A stretch of DNA of 42,259 nt, from positions 1 to 42,259 of the forward strand of contig URAV01000035.1 in the NCBI GenBank assembly GCA_900545915.1, in the 5' to 3' direction. Shown here in pieces: positions 16,995 through 24,670 of this stretch (positions within the stretch are counted from its first letter, which is position 1; every line of letters begins with the position of its first letter). Source of the DNA: an uncultured Porphyromonadaceae bacterium. GTDB taxonomy: Bacteria > Bacteroidota > Bacteroidia > Bacteroidales > Coprobacteraceae. Under the pieces are notes generated by a model. The model did no database searches. It saw only the letters and a list, made by a program, of their open reading frames with translations, and was not told where the DNA came from. The position numbers and the translations under genes were made by a program.

Positions 16995-17024
16995 AAGAGC
17001 CTGTCGTATAAATGTACGACAAAC
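16995..17024. repeat. Small hairpin with repeat-family end (copy G)
   Basis: AAGAGCCTGT matches the end of the intergenic repeat. Directly after it GTCGTA (17003-17008) and TACGAC (17015-17020) form a 6-bp stem, and the far side closes with CAAACTCT. It may be a deletion remnant in which the two ends of an inverted pair meet. Confidence 0.4.
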
Positions 17025-17033
17025 TCTAAACCA

Positions 17034-18326
17034 TCAAAGACCGAATACCTCTTTAACCGCATCCACATAATCTAACTTCTCCCAAGTAAAAAGCTCTACT
17101 TCTCGGACAACCGGCTTCGGGAAATATTTTGAAGAAAAAGTCTTGACTACCGTACGGGGCTTGCGTCCCATGTGACCATAAGCCGCCGTTTCTTCATAAA
17201 TAGGATTCCGCAATTTCAAGCGCTTTTCTATGGCTTTGGGACGCATATCGAAAATAGTGCTTATCCGAGATGCGATTTCAGCGTCACTCAATGCTACATG
17301 AGATTTACCATAAGTATTTACATAAATACTTACCGGCTGGGCAACGCCGATTGCATAAGAGACTTGAACAAGAACCTCATCGGATACACCTGCCGCTACG
17401 AGATTCTTGGCGATATGACGGGCTGCATACGCTGCAGAACGATCGACTTTCGAAGGATCTTTCCCTGAAAATGCACCTCCACCGTGTCCTCCTTTACCTC
17501 CATAAGTATCTACGATAATCTTCCGACCTGTAAGTCCGGTATCCCCATGAGGCCCGCCAATCACAAATTTTCCCGTAGGATTGACATGCAAAATCAGTTT
17601 ATCGTCGAAAAGAGCTTTCAAACGTTCGGGAAGTTTGGCTATTACACGGGGAATCAAGATATTTTTCACATCTTCAAAAATCACCGACAACATCTTCTCA
17701 TCGGCAATTATTTGTGCCTCAGGTGTTCTATCTACCGGTTCTATGAATTCATCATGTTGCGTAGAGATCACAATCGTATGAATGCGAACAGGAACATTAT
17801 TCTCATTATATTCTATCGTCACCTGAGATTTAGAATCGGGACGTAAATAGGTCATCTCTTTTCCCTCCCGACGAATCGCAGCCAGCTCGATCAGCAGAAG
17901 ATGCGAAAGGTCTAATGAAAGCGGCATATAATTATCCGTCTCATTAGAGGCATATCCGAACATCATCCCTTGATCTCCGGCCCCCTGATTCATTTCATCT
18001 TCACGTTCTACCCCACGGTTTATATCTGCAGATTGTTCATGTATCGCAGAAAAAACACCGCAAGAGTCTCCGTCAAATTTATATGCGCTTTTTGTATATC
18101 CGATACGGTTTATTACCCGGCGGGCAACATCCATCAGATCGACATAAGCATCAGATTTTACTTCTCCGGCAAGTACTACTTGTCCTGTAGTCACCAATGT
18201 TTCGCAAGCTACTTTCGAGTTGGAGTCATACGCCAAAAACTCATCAAGCAAAGCATCCGATATCTGATCGGCTACTTTATCGGGGTGTCCTTCAGACACC
18301 GATTCCGAGGTGAATAAATAGTTCAT
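17034..18326 (-). CDS. metK: S-adenosylmethionine synthase
   Basis: This 430-aa enzyme makes SAM from methionine and ATP in the cytoplasm. The three-domain MAT fold is complete: SVSEGHPDKVADQISDA at the N-terminus (His14 region, ATP and Mg binding), GAGDQGMMFGYA as the hexapeptide signature, and GGKGGHGGGAFSGKDPSKVDRSAAY as the Gly-rich loop and nonapeptide region. Length is slightly above the E. coli enzyme (384 aa), as is common in Bacteroidota. It is a single-gene unit: a TATTTTTG box 38 nt upstream and a terminator 53 bp downstream. The leader is only about 30 nt, too short for a SAM riboswitch. Confidence 0.96.
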   Translation of the reverse strand: MNYLFTSESVSEGHPDKVADQISDALLDEFLAYDSNSKVACETLVTTGQVVLAGEVKSDAYVDLMDVARRVINRIGYTKSAYKFDGDSCGVFSAIHEQSADINRGVEREDEMNQGAGDQGMMFGYASNETDNYMPLSLDLSHLLLIELAAIRREGKEMTYLRPDSKSQVTIEYNENNVPVRIHTIVISTQHDEFIEPVDRTPEAQIIADEKMLSVIFEDVKNILIPRVIAKLPERLKALFDDKLILHVNPTGKFVIGGPHGDTGLTGRKIIVDTYGGKGGHGGGAFSGKDPSKVDRSAAYAARHIAKNLVAAGVSDEVLVQVSYAIGVAQPVSIYVNTYGKSHVALSDAEIASRISTIFDMRPKAIEKRLKLRNPIYEETAAYGHMGRKPRTVVKTFSSKYFPKPVVREVELFTWEKLDYVDAVKEVFGL

Positions 18327-18363
18327 CTGTTTTTAATTTTAATTTATGCACAACCGTGCTTCA

Positions 18364-18371
18364 CAAAAATA
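18364..18371 (-). promoter_or_regulatory. -7 promoter element of metK
   Basis: The minus strand reads TATTTTTG. The short leader contains a 4-bp hairpin, GCACggttGTGC (plus-strand 18341-18352), and an AT-rich stretch before the ATG. Confidence 0.55.
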
Positions 18372-18521
18372 TTTATTAAAAAACGGGGAAGGAAATGGAT
18401 TAAAGCCGGATTCCGTACAACATGGCAGGTCACGCAGTTTTAGCATTTTTTTGTGTGGTTGCAAGCAGCCAAATCCTTCCACATTTATTTCCCGACAAAG
18501 ATAATGTATTTTCGGCATATA

Positions 18522-18562
18522 AAAAAGAGTTCCGGGATTTATTGATCCCGGAACTCTTTTTT
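18522..18562 (-). terminator. Strong terminator of the CDP-sugar operon
   Basis: AAAAGAGTTCCGGGAT and ATCCCGGAACTCTTTT form a near-perfect stem of about 17 bp with a 6-nt TTATTG loop and T runs on either side. It closes the operon that ends at 18589 and insulates metK. Confidence 0.95.
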
Positions 18563-18588
18563 ATATCGATTACAATCTTGACAATATC

Positions 18589-20397
18589 CTATTTACCGCC
18601 GGGATATGTACACTTTTGCTGTTCTTCATCGGGCAAGAACGGGAACATTCTCTCTAACGGAGACGATACCATCTTACCGTTTTTATCCATTGAAGAAGCG
18701 GATTTAGGGAACAACGTTTGTTCCGGGTCCATCGTGATTTCGCAAATCATGACTCCCGGAGAAGCCAATACCTCCGCGATCGTATCTTTCAAGACTTTTC
18801 CCTCTTCATGTATGCGTACAAAAGGTATTCCGTAAGCTCCGGCAATCTTTGCCATATCGGGGCATATAACTCCGCTCTGCGGGTTGCTTCCTGTATATTT
18901 TTTATTAAAAAACGACTTCTGCGTAGTTTTTATCGCCAGATAACCTTCATTTTCCAACACAAATATTTTCACCGGAAGATTAAATGTCAGCAGTGTCTGC
19001 AATTCCTGAATATTCATCTGAATACTTCCGTCTCCGGTAATCAGTATAGTCCGCCCCGATTTATTGGCTGCGGCAGCACCTATGGCTGCGGGCAAATCAT
19101 ATCCCATAGCGGCACAACCCTGATTGGCAAATACCCGGACACCTTTGTTTACATGCATCGCCTGATAAGTAGAGGTATAAGCCGTACCATTACCCGTAAC
19201 GACAACATCCCCGTCTTTCAGTTGCTTGAACAACTCATCGGCAAATACATACGAACTGATATAACCCGGAGTCGAGGGATTGTCTCCGAATACCGTAGGC
19301 AGTTCTTTACGACGCTCATTCCCCCAATTTATCCAAGCGGTATAATCCGGGAAAGAGATAGTCGATACCTCCGACTCCATCTCTTTGATAAAAGGATTCA
19401 AATCGGCATGTATCTTCATATCCGGTGTAAACGTAGGTTTCGACATTTCGCAAGCATCGATATCTACCATGATTTTATATGCCGACGGAGCAAATTGTTC
19501 ATAGGCATATCCGATCTGACGAATACCCAAACGAGTTCCGAGAATAATCAACAAATCGGAATTTTGTACCATTACATTCCCGATCCGGTCACCGCATATT
19601 CCCGGTTTTCCGAAAAACAAAGGATGATCATGCCAGATAATATCATGTCCGCTAATCGCCGTGACTACCGGAATATTCGTTTTTTCTGCTATCCGGATAA
19701 AATCATCTACGACTCCGGCCAGTCTCAAACCATTACCGACATAGAAGACCGGACGTTTTGCAGCTTTCAATTTCTCAATGACAGATTTTACCGACTTCTC
19801 TATCGGGCTGTACGATTCCTGTTCCAACTCCGACGGATCGAACTCTTTTAAGTTTTCTTCTTCGATAAGAGCAGCCTGTACATCCAAAGGAATATCGATC
19901 CAGACAGGACCCGGACGACCGTGTGTCGCTAAATAGATTGCTTTATCTATATAGTATTTTATATCATTCGCATCCGTAATCATCTCGGCAAACTTCGTGA
20001 TCGGCTTCACAATATCGATAATATTTGCTTCCTGATCTCCCAATTGCCGCAAATGCAAATCCGGACAAGCATGTATCGTCGTACTCTGTTTTACCTGACC
20101 CGAAATATAAATCGCCGGAATAGAATCTGTCCATTGTCCCAAAACTCCGGTTACGGCATTTGTTCCTCCCGGACCTGTCGTTACATTCGTCACACACAGT
20201 TTGCCCGAAGCTCGATAATACCCTTCTGCCGCAATAGCCGAAGCCTGCTCATGATGATTACAAATATACCGAATATCGGGATTCCGTCCGATGGAGTCAT
20301 TCAAGTGCATCGCACCGCCGCCCGTAACTAAAAAAACATCTGTAATACCGTGTTTCTCTACTAAATACTTAAACAAAAAATCACTGGTCTTAATCAT
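18589..20397 (-). CDS. ThDP-dependent enzyme, acetolactate-synthase-like (YerE-type candidate)
   Basis: This 602-aa thiamine-diphosphate enzyme has the three-domain acetolactate-synthase layout. The N-terminal PYR domain has the catalytic Glu50 in NHHEQA and TTGPGGTNA. The middle domain spans about 200-345. The C-terminal PP domain has GDGSIQMN (455-462) and the metal-ligand Asn483. Normal biosynthetic acetolactate synthase lies with ilvN/ilvC, but here the gene closes an operon with CDP-glucose 4,6-dehydratase and the 3-dehydrase. In Yersinia the homologous YerE adds a two-carbon unit from pyruvate to CDP-3,6-dideoxy-4-ketoglucose. By context the same branching reaction is my preferred call; another decarboxylating C-C ligation on the sugar is possible. 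Confidence 0.8.
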   Translation of the reverse strand: MIKTSDFLFKYLVEKHGITDVFLVTGGGAMHLNDSIGRNPDIRYICNHHEQASAIAAEGYYRASGKLCVTNVTTGPGGTNAVTGVLGQWTDSIPAIYISGQVKQSTTIHACPDLHLRQLGDQEANIIDIVKPITKFAEMITDANDIKYYIDKAIYLATHGRPGPVWIDIPLDVQAALIEEENLKEFDPSELEQESYSPIEKSVKSVIEKLKAAKRPVFYVGNGLRLAGVVDDFIRIAEKTNIPVVTAISGHDIIWHDHPLFFGKPGICGDRIGNVMVQNSDLLIILGTRLGIRQIGYAYEQFAPSAYKIMVDIDACEMSKPTFTPDMKIHADLNPFIKEMESEVSTISFPDYTAWINWGNERRKELPTVFGDNPSTPGYISSYVFADELFKQLKDGDVVVTGNGTAYTSTYQAMHVNKGVRVFANQGCAAMGYDLPAAIGAAAANKSGRTILITGDGSIQMNIQELQTLLTFNLPVKIFVLENEGYLAIKTTQKSFFNKKYTGSNPQSGVICPDMAKIAGAYGIPFVRIHEEGKVLKDTIAEVLASPGVMICEITMDPEQTLFPKSASSMDKNGKMVSSPLERMFPFLPDEEQQKCTYPGGK

Positions 20398-20409
20398 AGT
20401 ACAAAGGTT

Positions 20410-21300
20410 TTATTTATCAAATAACAATACATTTTTATCGATTTCGTCACGATGAGCGGCATACCACTCGTATAATTGTTCTACGGATTTTTCTATCGGA
20501 GTAAACCGGATATCGGTCATTTCTTTTTTTAAACGGGAATTATCGCCGCTATATTCCAATCCCATGCCTTCTTGCCCGACTAATATCGGCAAATCTTTTC
20601 CGGATATCCTGACCACCATACGTGCCAGATCATATAATGAAACGACCTGATCGGGGACAACATTATATGCTTTATATTGAGGTGTGCTTTCGATAAAATG
20701 ATCTATAACCGGAGGCAGATCATCTACATACAAATAACTGAATCGCCTATTCTGACGCAATGTGACAGGGAGATCATACAACGTTTTACAAATAGCATTG
20801 GAAATAAAGCGGATCGCATAATCTTCATACTTCCCGAAAATGCCGAACAGTCTCAGATCATATATATTACTGCTCTTTTCGATTACCTTTTCACACACAT
20901 ATTTACAATATCCATGTTCATCGGCCGGCAAGAAACGCGTATATTCTTCTTCTTTCATCAACGGACGGTAATACCGTAAATCATAAATAGCACCCGACCC
21001 GAGTACGAGCATTTTCTGATACCGGTCAGAATACCGTTCCAGATTAAAAAACATGCGTGTATTCGAATAAAATATATTACTCATATCTTTTGCATTACGA
21101 TGATTCGGTTTTACGGCCGAATGGATAACGATATCGATCCGATGCTCATCAAAATACCGGGCTACTGCATCTTCATCGCACAGATTGAGATCTTTACTTC
21201 CGGGAGTCAACAAATTATATTTCTGCGCAAGAAAACTCTCTTTGAGATTCTTCCCTATAAAACCATTTCCTCCCGTAAGTAAAACAGTTTTAACGGGCAT
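20410..21300 (-). CDS. NAD(P)-dependent SDR, epimerase/reductase of the CDP-sugar pathway
   Basis: This 296-aa extended short-chain dehydrogenase has Rossmann motif TGGNGFIG (9-16), the catalytic Ser in LGSGAIYD (S102), and a C-terminal sugar-binding part (YLYVDDLPPVIDHF). The active-site Tyr/Lys region reads HGYCKYVCEK. With K133 as the catalytic Lys (it is followed four residues later by the usual Glu), the Tyr position is His129; a literal YxxxK is Y134-K138. The gene overlaps the 3-dehydrase gene by 11 bp and precedes the ThDP gene by 12 bp. It would fit the final keto reduction or an epimerisation, comparable to YerF or to abequose/tyvelose-type reductases. Confidence 0.78.
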   Translation of the reverse strand: MPVKTVLLTGGNGFIGKNLKESFLAQKYNLLTPGSKDLNLCDEDAVARYFDEHRIDIVIHSAVKPNHRNAKDMSNIFYSNTRMFFNLERYSDRYQKMLVLGSGAIYDLRYYRPLMKEEEYTRFLPADEHGYCKYVCEKVIEKSSNIYDLRLFGIFGKYEDYAIRFISNAICKTLYDLPVTLRQNRRFSYLYVDDLPPVIDHFIESTPQYKAYNVVPDQVVSLYDLARMVVRISGKDLPILVGQEGMGLEYSGDNSRLKKEMTDIRFTPIEKSVEQLYEWYAAHRDEIDKNVLLFDK

Positions 21301-22624
21301 GACAAAATTCTCCTATTTTTTCGACCATAAAATCAAGCATTTTCCGAGTCATTCCGGGATAAACACCGATCCAGAAAACATCGCTCATAATCGCATCGGT
21401 ATTTGTCAGGTCTCCGCAAATACGATACCCCTCTTTCTTCGTTCGCATCTCATCGAAACAAGGATGTTTAATCAAGTTTCCGGCAAACAACATCCGAGTT
21501 TGTATGCCGTTTTTCTCTAAATAATCGACGATTTCATTACGAGTAAATCCGGCATCCGGCTTTACATTGATAACAAAACCGAACCAACTCGGATCAGAAT
21601 TTTCGGTAGGTTCGGGCAATATCAGCTTATTACCGTAAACCGATAGCTTTTCCCTCAGATATTTCCAATTCTGTTTACGGGCATCTATGATAGCCGGCAA
21701 TTTCTGCAATTGAGCACACCCTATTGCAGCCTGCATATCGGTAACCTTCAGATTATATCCGAAGTGAGAATAGACATACTTGTGATCATATCCCAACGGC
21801 AATTCACCGAATTGTTGTGTAAAACGACGTTTGCAAGTATCGTCTTTTCCCGAATTACAGTAACAATCGCGCCCCCAATCCCGGAACGATTCTATAATAC
21901 GTTTCAATTGCAAATTATTCGTATATAAAGCGCCACCCTCACCCATTGTCATGTGATGAGGAGGATAAAAACTCGAAGTACCTATATCTCCGATCGTACC
22001 GGTATATTTCCACTCTCCATCGATAAAATAACGAGAACCGAGCGCATCGCAATTGTCTTCGATAAGCCATAATCCATGTTTATCGCAAAATTGCTTAACA
22101 GCCGCTATATCGAAAGGATTACCGAGTGTATGGGCAACCATAACAGCCTTCGTCTTATTCGAAAAAGCATCCTCCAACTTAGTTACATCAATGTTATATC
22201 CGGGAATCGTCACATCTACGAACACAGGAACAGCACCAAACTGGATTACAGGAGTCACAGTTGTCGGAAATCCGGCGGCTACCGTAATCACCTCGTCACC
22301 TCTCTTAATTCGGCGATCTCCTAATTTCGGAGATGTCAAAGCCATAAATGCCAATAAATTCGCAGATGAACCTGAATTTGTCAGCGAGCAAAAGCGAACA
22401 TTCAAGAATTGAGCCATCTCTTTTTCAAAACGGGCGGCGTATCTTCCGGTCGTTAACCAGAAATCCAATGAAGAATCGACCAAAGCGCACATTTCTTCAT
22501 CATTGAAGAAGCGGCCTCCGTAAGAGATCTTATCTCCCGGCTCGAAATCTTTCTTTTTACTTTCAAATTCTTCCTGATAATACTCCTTTACCAGCTGTAT
22601 GATTTGTTCTCTTTTTGTACTCAT
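21290..22624 (-). CDS. rfbH: CDP-4-keto-6-deoxy-D-glucose 3-dehydrase (E1, RfbH/DdhC-type)
   Basis: This 444-aa PLP/iron-sulfur enzyme removes the C3 hydroxyl of CDP-4-keto-6-deoxyglucose. It has an aspartate-aminotransferase fold, but the usual PLP lysine is His in SSFYPPHHMTMGEGGAL (H223/H224), the hallmark of this family. The [2Fe-2S] ligands are C192, C254, C256 and C264, with the exact CxCx7C spacing of E1; the first gap is 61 residues instead of 57. E1 needs the E3 flavin/iron-sulfur reductase to complete 3-deoxygenation, and no such gene is in the window. The gene starts 16 bp after CDP-glucose 4,6-dehydratase. Confidence 0.93.
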   Translation of the reverse strand: MSTKREQIIQLVKEYYQEEFESKKKDFEPGDKISYGGRFFNDEEMCALVDSSLDFWLTTGRYAARFEKEMAQFLNVRFCSLTNSGSSANLLAFMALTSPKLGDRRIKRGDEVITVAAGFPTTVTPVIQFGAVPVFVDVTIPGYNIDVTKLEDAFSNKTKAVMVAHTLGNPFDIAAVKQFCDKHGLWLIEDNCDALGSRYFIDGEWKYTGTIGDIGTSSFYPPHHMTMGEGGALYTNNLQLKRIIESFRDWGRDCYCNSGKDDTCKRRFTQQFGELPLGYDHKYVYSHFGYNLKVTDMQAAIGCAQLQKLPAIIDARKQNWKYLREKLSVYGNKLILPEPTENSDPSWFGFVINVKPDAGFTRNEIVDYLEKNGIQTRMLFAGNLIKHPCFDEMRTKKEGYRICGDLTNTDAIMSDVFWIGVYPGMTRKMLDFMVEKIGEFCHAR

Positions 22625-22640
22625 ATTCTAATCTTAGTTA

Positions 22641-23744
22641 TTACTTACTGAAGAAATATTGTATCTGTTGCTCCGTCAAAGCAGAAATGCTTTCTTTATT
22701 CTGATAATATGTTTTATACCATTGCAACGTCAATTCCAATGCCTTGTGAGCATTCATACCGGGTTTCCACTCCAACTCGGCTTTAGCCAAAGAAATATCC
22801 AATTTCAACAATCCGGCCTCATGAGGTGCTGACAGATTTTGTTCCACTCGATATTTGCCGATTCCCCAAATATCTGTCGCCAAAGCCGTCATCTGTTCGA
22901 CCGTAAGCGTATCTTCCGGATTAGGCCCGAAATTATAAGCATCGGACAAGTCGTCGTATCGAACCGACGCAAGATAACCCAATAACAAATATCCGCCCAA
23001 CGGCTCTAAAACATGTTGCCACGGACGAACGGCTGCCGGATTACGAAGCACAATTTCCTCTCCGCTATGCAATGCCCTGACAATATCCGGGACGAGACGA
23101 TCTTTTGCCCAATCTCCTCCACCGATCACATTTCCGGCACGGGCACTTACGATCGCTTTTTTATGATCATTATAACTTTTCCGGTTAAAGAAAGAATTTC
23201 GATAAGAATCGATAACCAACTCTGCACAAGCCTTACTTGCACTATACGGATCATACCCTCCTAAGCGATCATTTTCCCGGTACGGAAAATTCCACTCGTT
23301 ATTATGATATACTTTATCTGTGGTTATCAGAATCGCCGTACACGGTTTATCGATCCTACGGATGGCATCCAGAACATGTGCAGTACCGATCGCATTAACA
23401 CCGAAAGTCTCTGCAGGAATATCATAAGAAAGACGAACTAACGGCTGTGCCGCAAGATGAAAAATCACATCCGGAACAAAATCCACTATTTCACGGATGA
23501 GCTTCTCTCGATCCATAATATCTCCGAACACAGACGTACAAAGCTTGTCTACTCCAAGAGCATTATACAGATCTGGATCAGTAACCGGAGGAAGAGCATA
23601 ACCCTTTATTTCCGCACCCGCCATCGATAAAATTTTTACCAACCAGCTCCCTTTAAATCCCGTATGACCGGTAATAAAAACTCTTTTCCCGCTATAAAAT
23701 GAAAGATATGCTTTTCCCGAATCCATATTCTGATTTAATTTCAT
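22641..23744 (-). CDS. rfbG: CDP-glucose 4,6-dehydratase
   Basis: This 367-aa extended SDR converts CDP-glucose to CDP-4-keto-6-deoxyglucose, the entry step to 3,6-dideoxyhexoses. The NAD-binding motif GHTGFKGSWL (26-35) with Lys after Phe is typical of RfbG/DdhB. The catalytic ITTDKVY (Thr142, Asp143) and Y167-x3-K171 in YSASKA are present. The open frame reaches 23795, but a TATATTTG promoter box covers 23793-23800, so the start at 23744 is used; 23726 (MDSGKAY) is also possible. It is the first gene of a four-gene operon. The cytidylyltransferase that makes CDP-glucose is not in the window. Confidence 0.93.
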   Translation of the reverse strand: MKLNQNMDSGKAYLSFYSGKRVFITGHTGFKGSWLVKILSMAGAEIKGYALPPVTDPDLYNALGVDKLCTSVFGDIMDREKLIREIVDFVPDVIFHLAAQPLVRLSYDIPAETFGVNAIGTAHVLDAIRRIDKPCTAILITTDKVYHNNEWNFPYRENDRLGGYDPYSASKACAELVIDSYRNSFFNRKSYNDHKKAIVSARAGNVIGGGDWAKDRLVPDIVRALHSGEEIVLRNPAAVRPWQHVLEPLGGYLLLGYLASVRYDDLSDAYNFGPNPEDTLTVEQMTALATDIWGIGKYRVEQNLSAPHEAGLLKLDISLAKAELEWKPGMNAHKALELTLQWYKTYYQNKESISALTEQQIQYFFSK

Positions 23745-23792
23745 AAATTTCTCAACATGAAATTGCCCGTTAAATTTATCCGGACCTTGTGA

Positions 23793-23800
23793 CAAATATA
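23793..23800 (-). promoter_or_regulatory. -7 promoter element of the CDP-sugar operon
   Basis: The minus strand reads TATATTTG. The predicted leader is about 42 nt to the ATG at 23744. This separates the four sugar genes from the glycosyltransferase genes upstream. Confidence 0.6.
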
Positions 23801-23866
23801 CGAAGTAAATATATAAAAACGATCTTGATTGTCCTAAAATTAACGTAATAGAGAGCTTTTACAAAC

Positions 23867-23896
23867 AAAAATGTTTCCTTTCAGAAAAACATTTTT
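23867..23896 (-). terminator. Probable terminator of the flippase-glycosyltransferase unit
   Basis: AAAAATGTTT (23867-23876) and AAACATTTTT (23887-23896) form a perfect 10-bp but AT-rich stem, 16 bp after the glycosyltransferase stop. The T run is part of the stem, so termination may be partial. Confidence 0.6.
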
Positions 23897-23912
23897 ATCT
23901 CGAAACTCCTAC

Positions 23913-24662
23913 CTACACTCGCCCTTTTATCCACTTTGCCGTATAAAAACGCAAAGCAAACCATAAATGTAAAAACATAACCGGCATACGTCCATAATAT
24001 TTTACCATAATATTATAGCGTTCTTTTAAAGAGGCCTTGTGATTACGAGTCGTAACGCCCTCATTCAAATAATTGATCAAAGTCAAGTGCGTATTCCATA
24101 ACGCATCCGCCTTTTTCATACAGCGAATGCACCAATCATAATCTGAAGAGAAACGATAGGAAAGATCATAATCGGATGCAAGCATCCGTTTTACAATAAA
24201 TGCTTGATGGCACACCAGCATTCCCATACGGAAACTTTTCCAATTAAGAGTTTCCGGAGCTTTCAATCTTCTCATTCCCAAAAACTCCCGCTTATCATTT
24301 ACAAGAGCGGTTTCTCCGTATATAATGTCAGGACGGGAAGTCCCTATCGAAACTGCAATATCCGACAAAGTATTTTCCGAATGAAAAGTATCACCGGCAT
24401 TCAAAAAAATAAGATATTCCCCCTTTGCCAGATGCATTCCCTTGTTCATCGCATCGTATAATCCTTTATCCGGCTCACAGACAAAGGTCTCCAAATGATC
24501 TTTATGCGACTGCAAAAAATCTATTGTTCCGTCTTTCGAATCACCGTCTACAACAATATACTCATAATCGGTAAAAGATTGCCCGACAACACTTCGGAAT
24601 GTAACCTCAATCGTTTCGGCAGCATTATAAGTTATCGTTATTATCGAAAACAAGGGTTTCAT
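23913..24662 (-). CDS. Glycosyltransferase family 2
   Basis: This 249-aa cytoplasmic GT-A enzyme is expected to add a sugar from a nucleotide donor to the lipid-linked repeat unit. N-terminal SIITITYNAAETIEVTFRSV and VDGDSKDGT are typical of GT2. The metal site is LNAGD (87-91), the form used by many WcaA-like enzymes in place of DxD. The acceptor-domain signature SSDYDWCIRCMKK follows. The C-terminal basic and aromatic stretch (FLHLWFALRFYTAKWIKGR) may attach to the membrane. It is the last gene of the flippase-glycosyltransferase unit, 8 bp after the GT4 gene. Donor and linkage are unknown. Confidence 0.9.
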   Translation of the reverse strand: MKPLFSIITITYNAAETIEVTFRSVVGQSFTDYEYIVVDGDSKDGTIDFLQSHKDHLETFVCEPDKGLYDAMNKGMHLAKGEYLIFLNAGDTFHSENTLSDIAVSIGTSRPDIIYGETALVNDKREFLGMRRLKAPETLNWKSFRMGMLVCHQAFIVKRMLASDYDLSYRFSSDYDWCIRCMKKADALWNTHLTLINYLNEGVTTRNHKASLKERYNIMVKYYGRMPVMFLHLWFALRFYTAKWIKGRV

Positions 24663-24670
24663 ATTATTAT

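Noticed and set aside
16995..17024. Second terminator of metK
   Set aside because: The 6-bp stem has no T run on the minus strand, and a much better terminator follows at 16947-16980.
18327..18360. SAM riboswitch before metK
   Set aside because: The leader is only about 30 nt and holds a single 4-bp hairpin, too short for any SAM riboswitch class I know.
18718..19851. 377-aa plus-strand open frame
   Set aside because: It is antisense to the ThDP enzyme gene and rich in Arg, Tyr, Ile and Ser as expected from a reversed reading; no motif.
18589..20397. Biosynthetic acetolactate synthase (IlvB) for branched-chain amino acids
   Set aside because: No ilvN, ilvC or ilvD nearby; it is embedded in a CDP-sugar operon. 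The sugar role is preferred but not proven.
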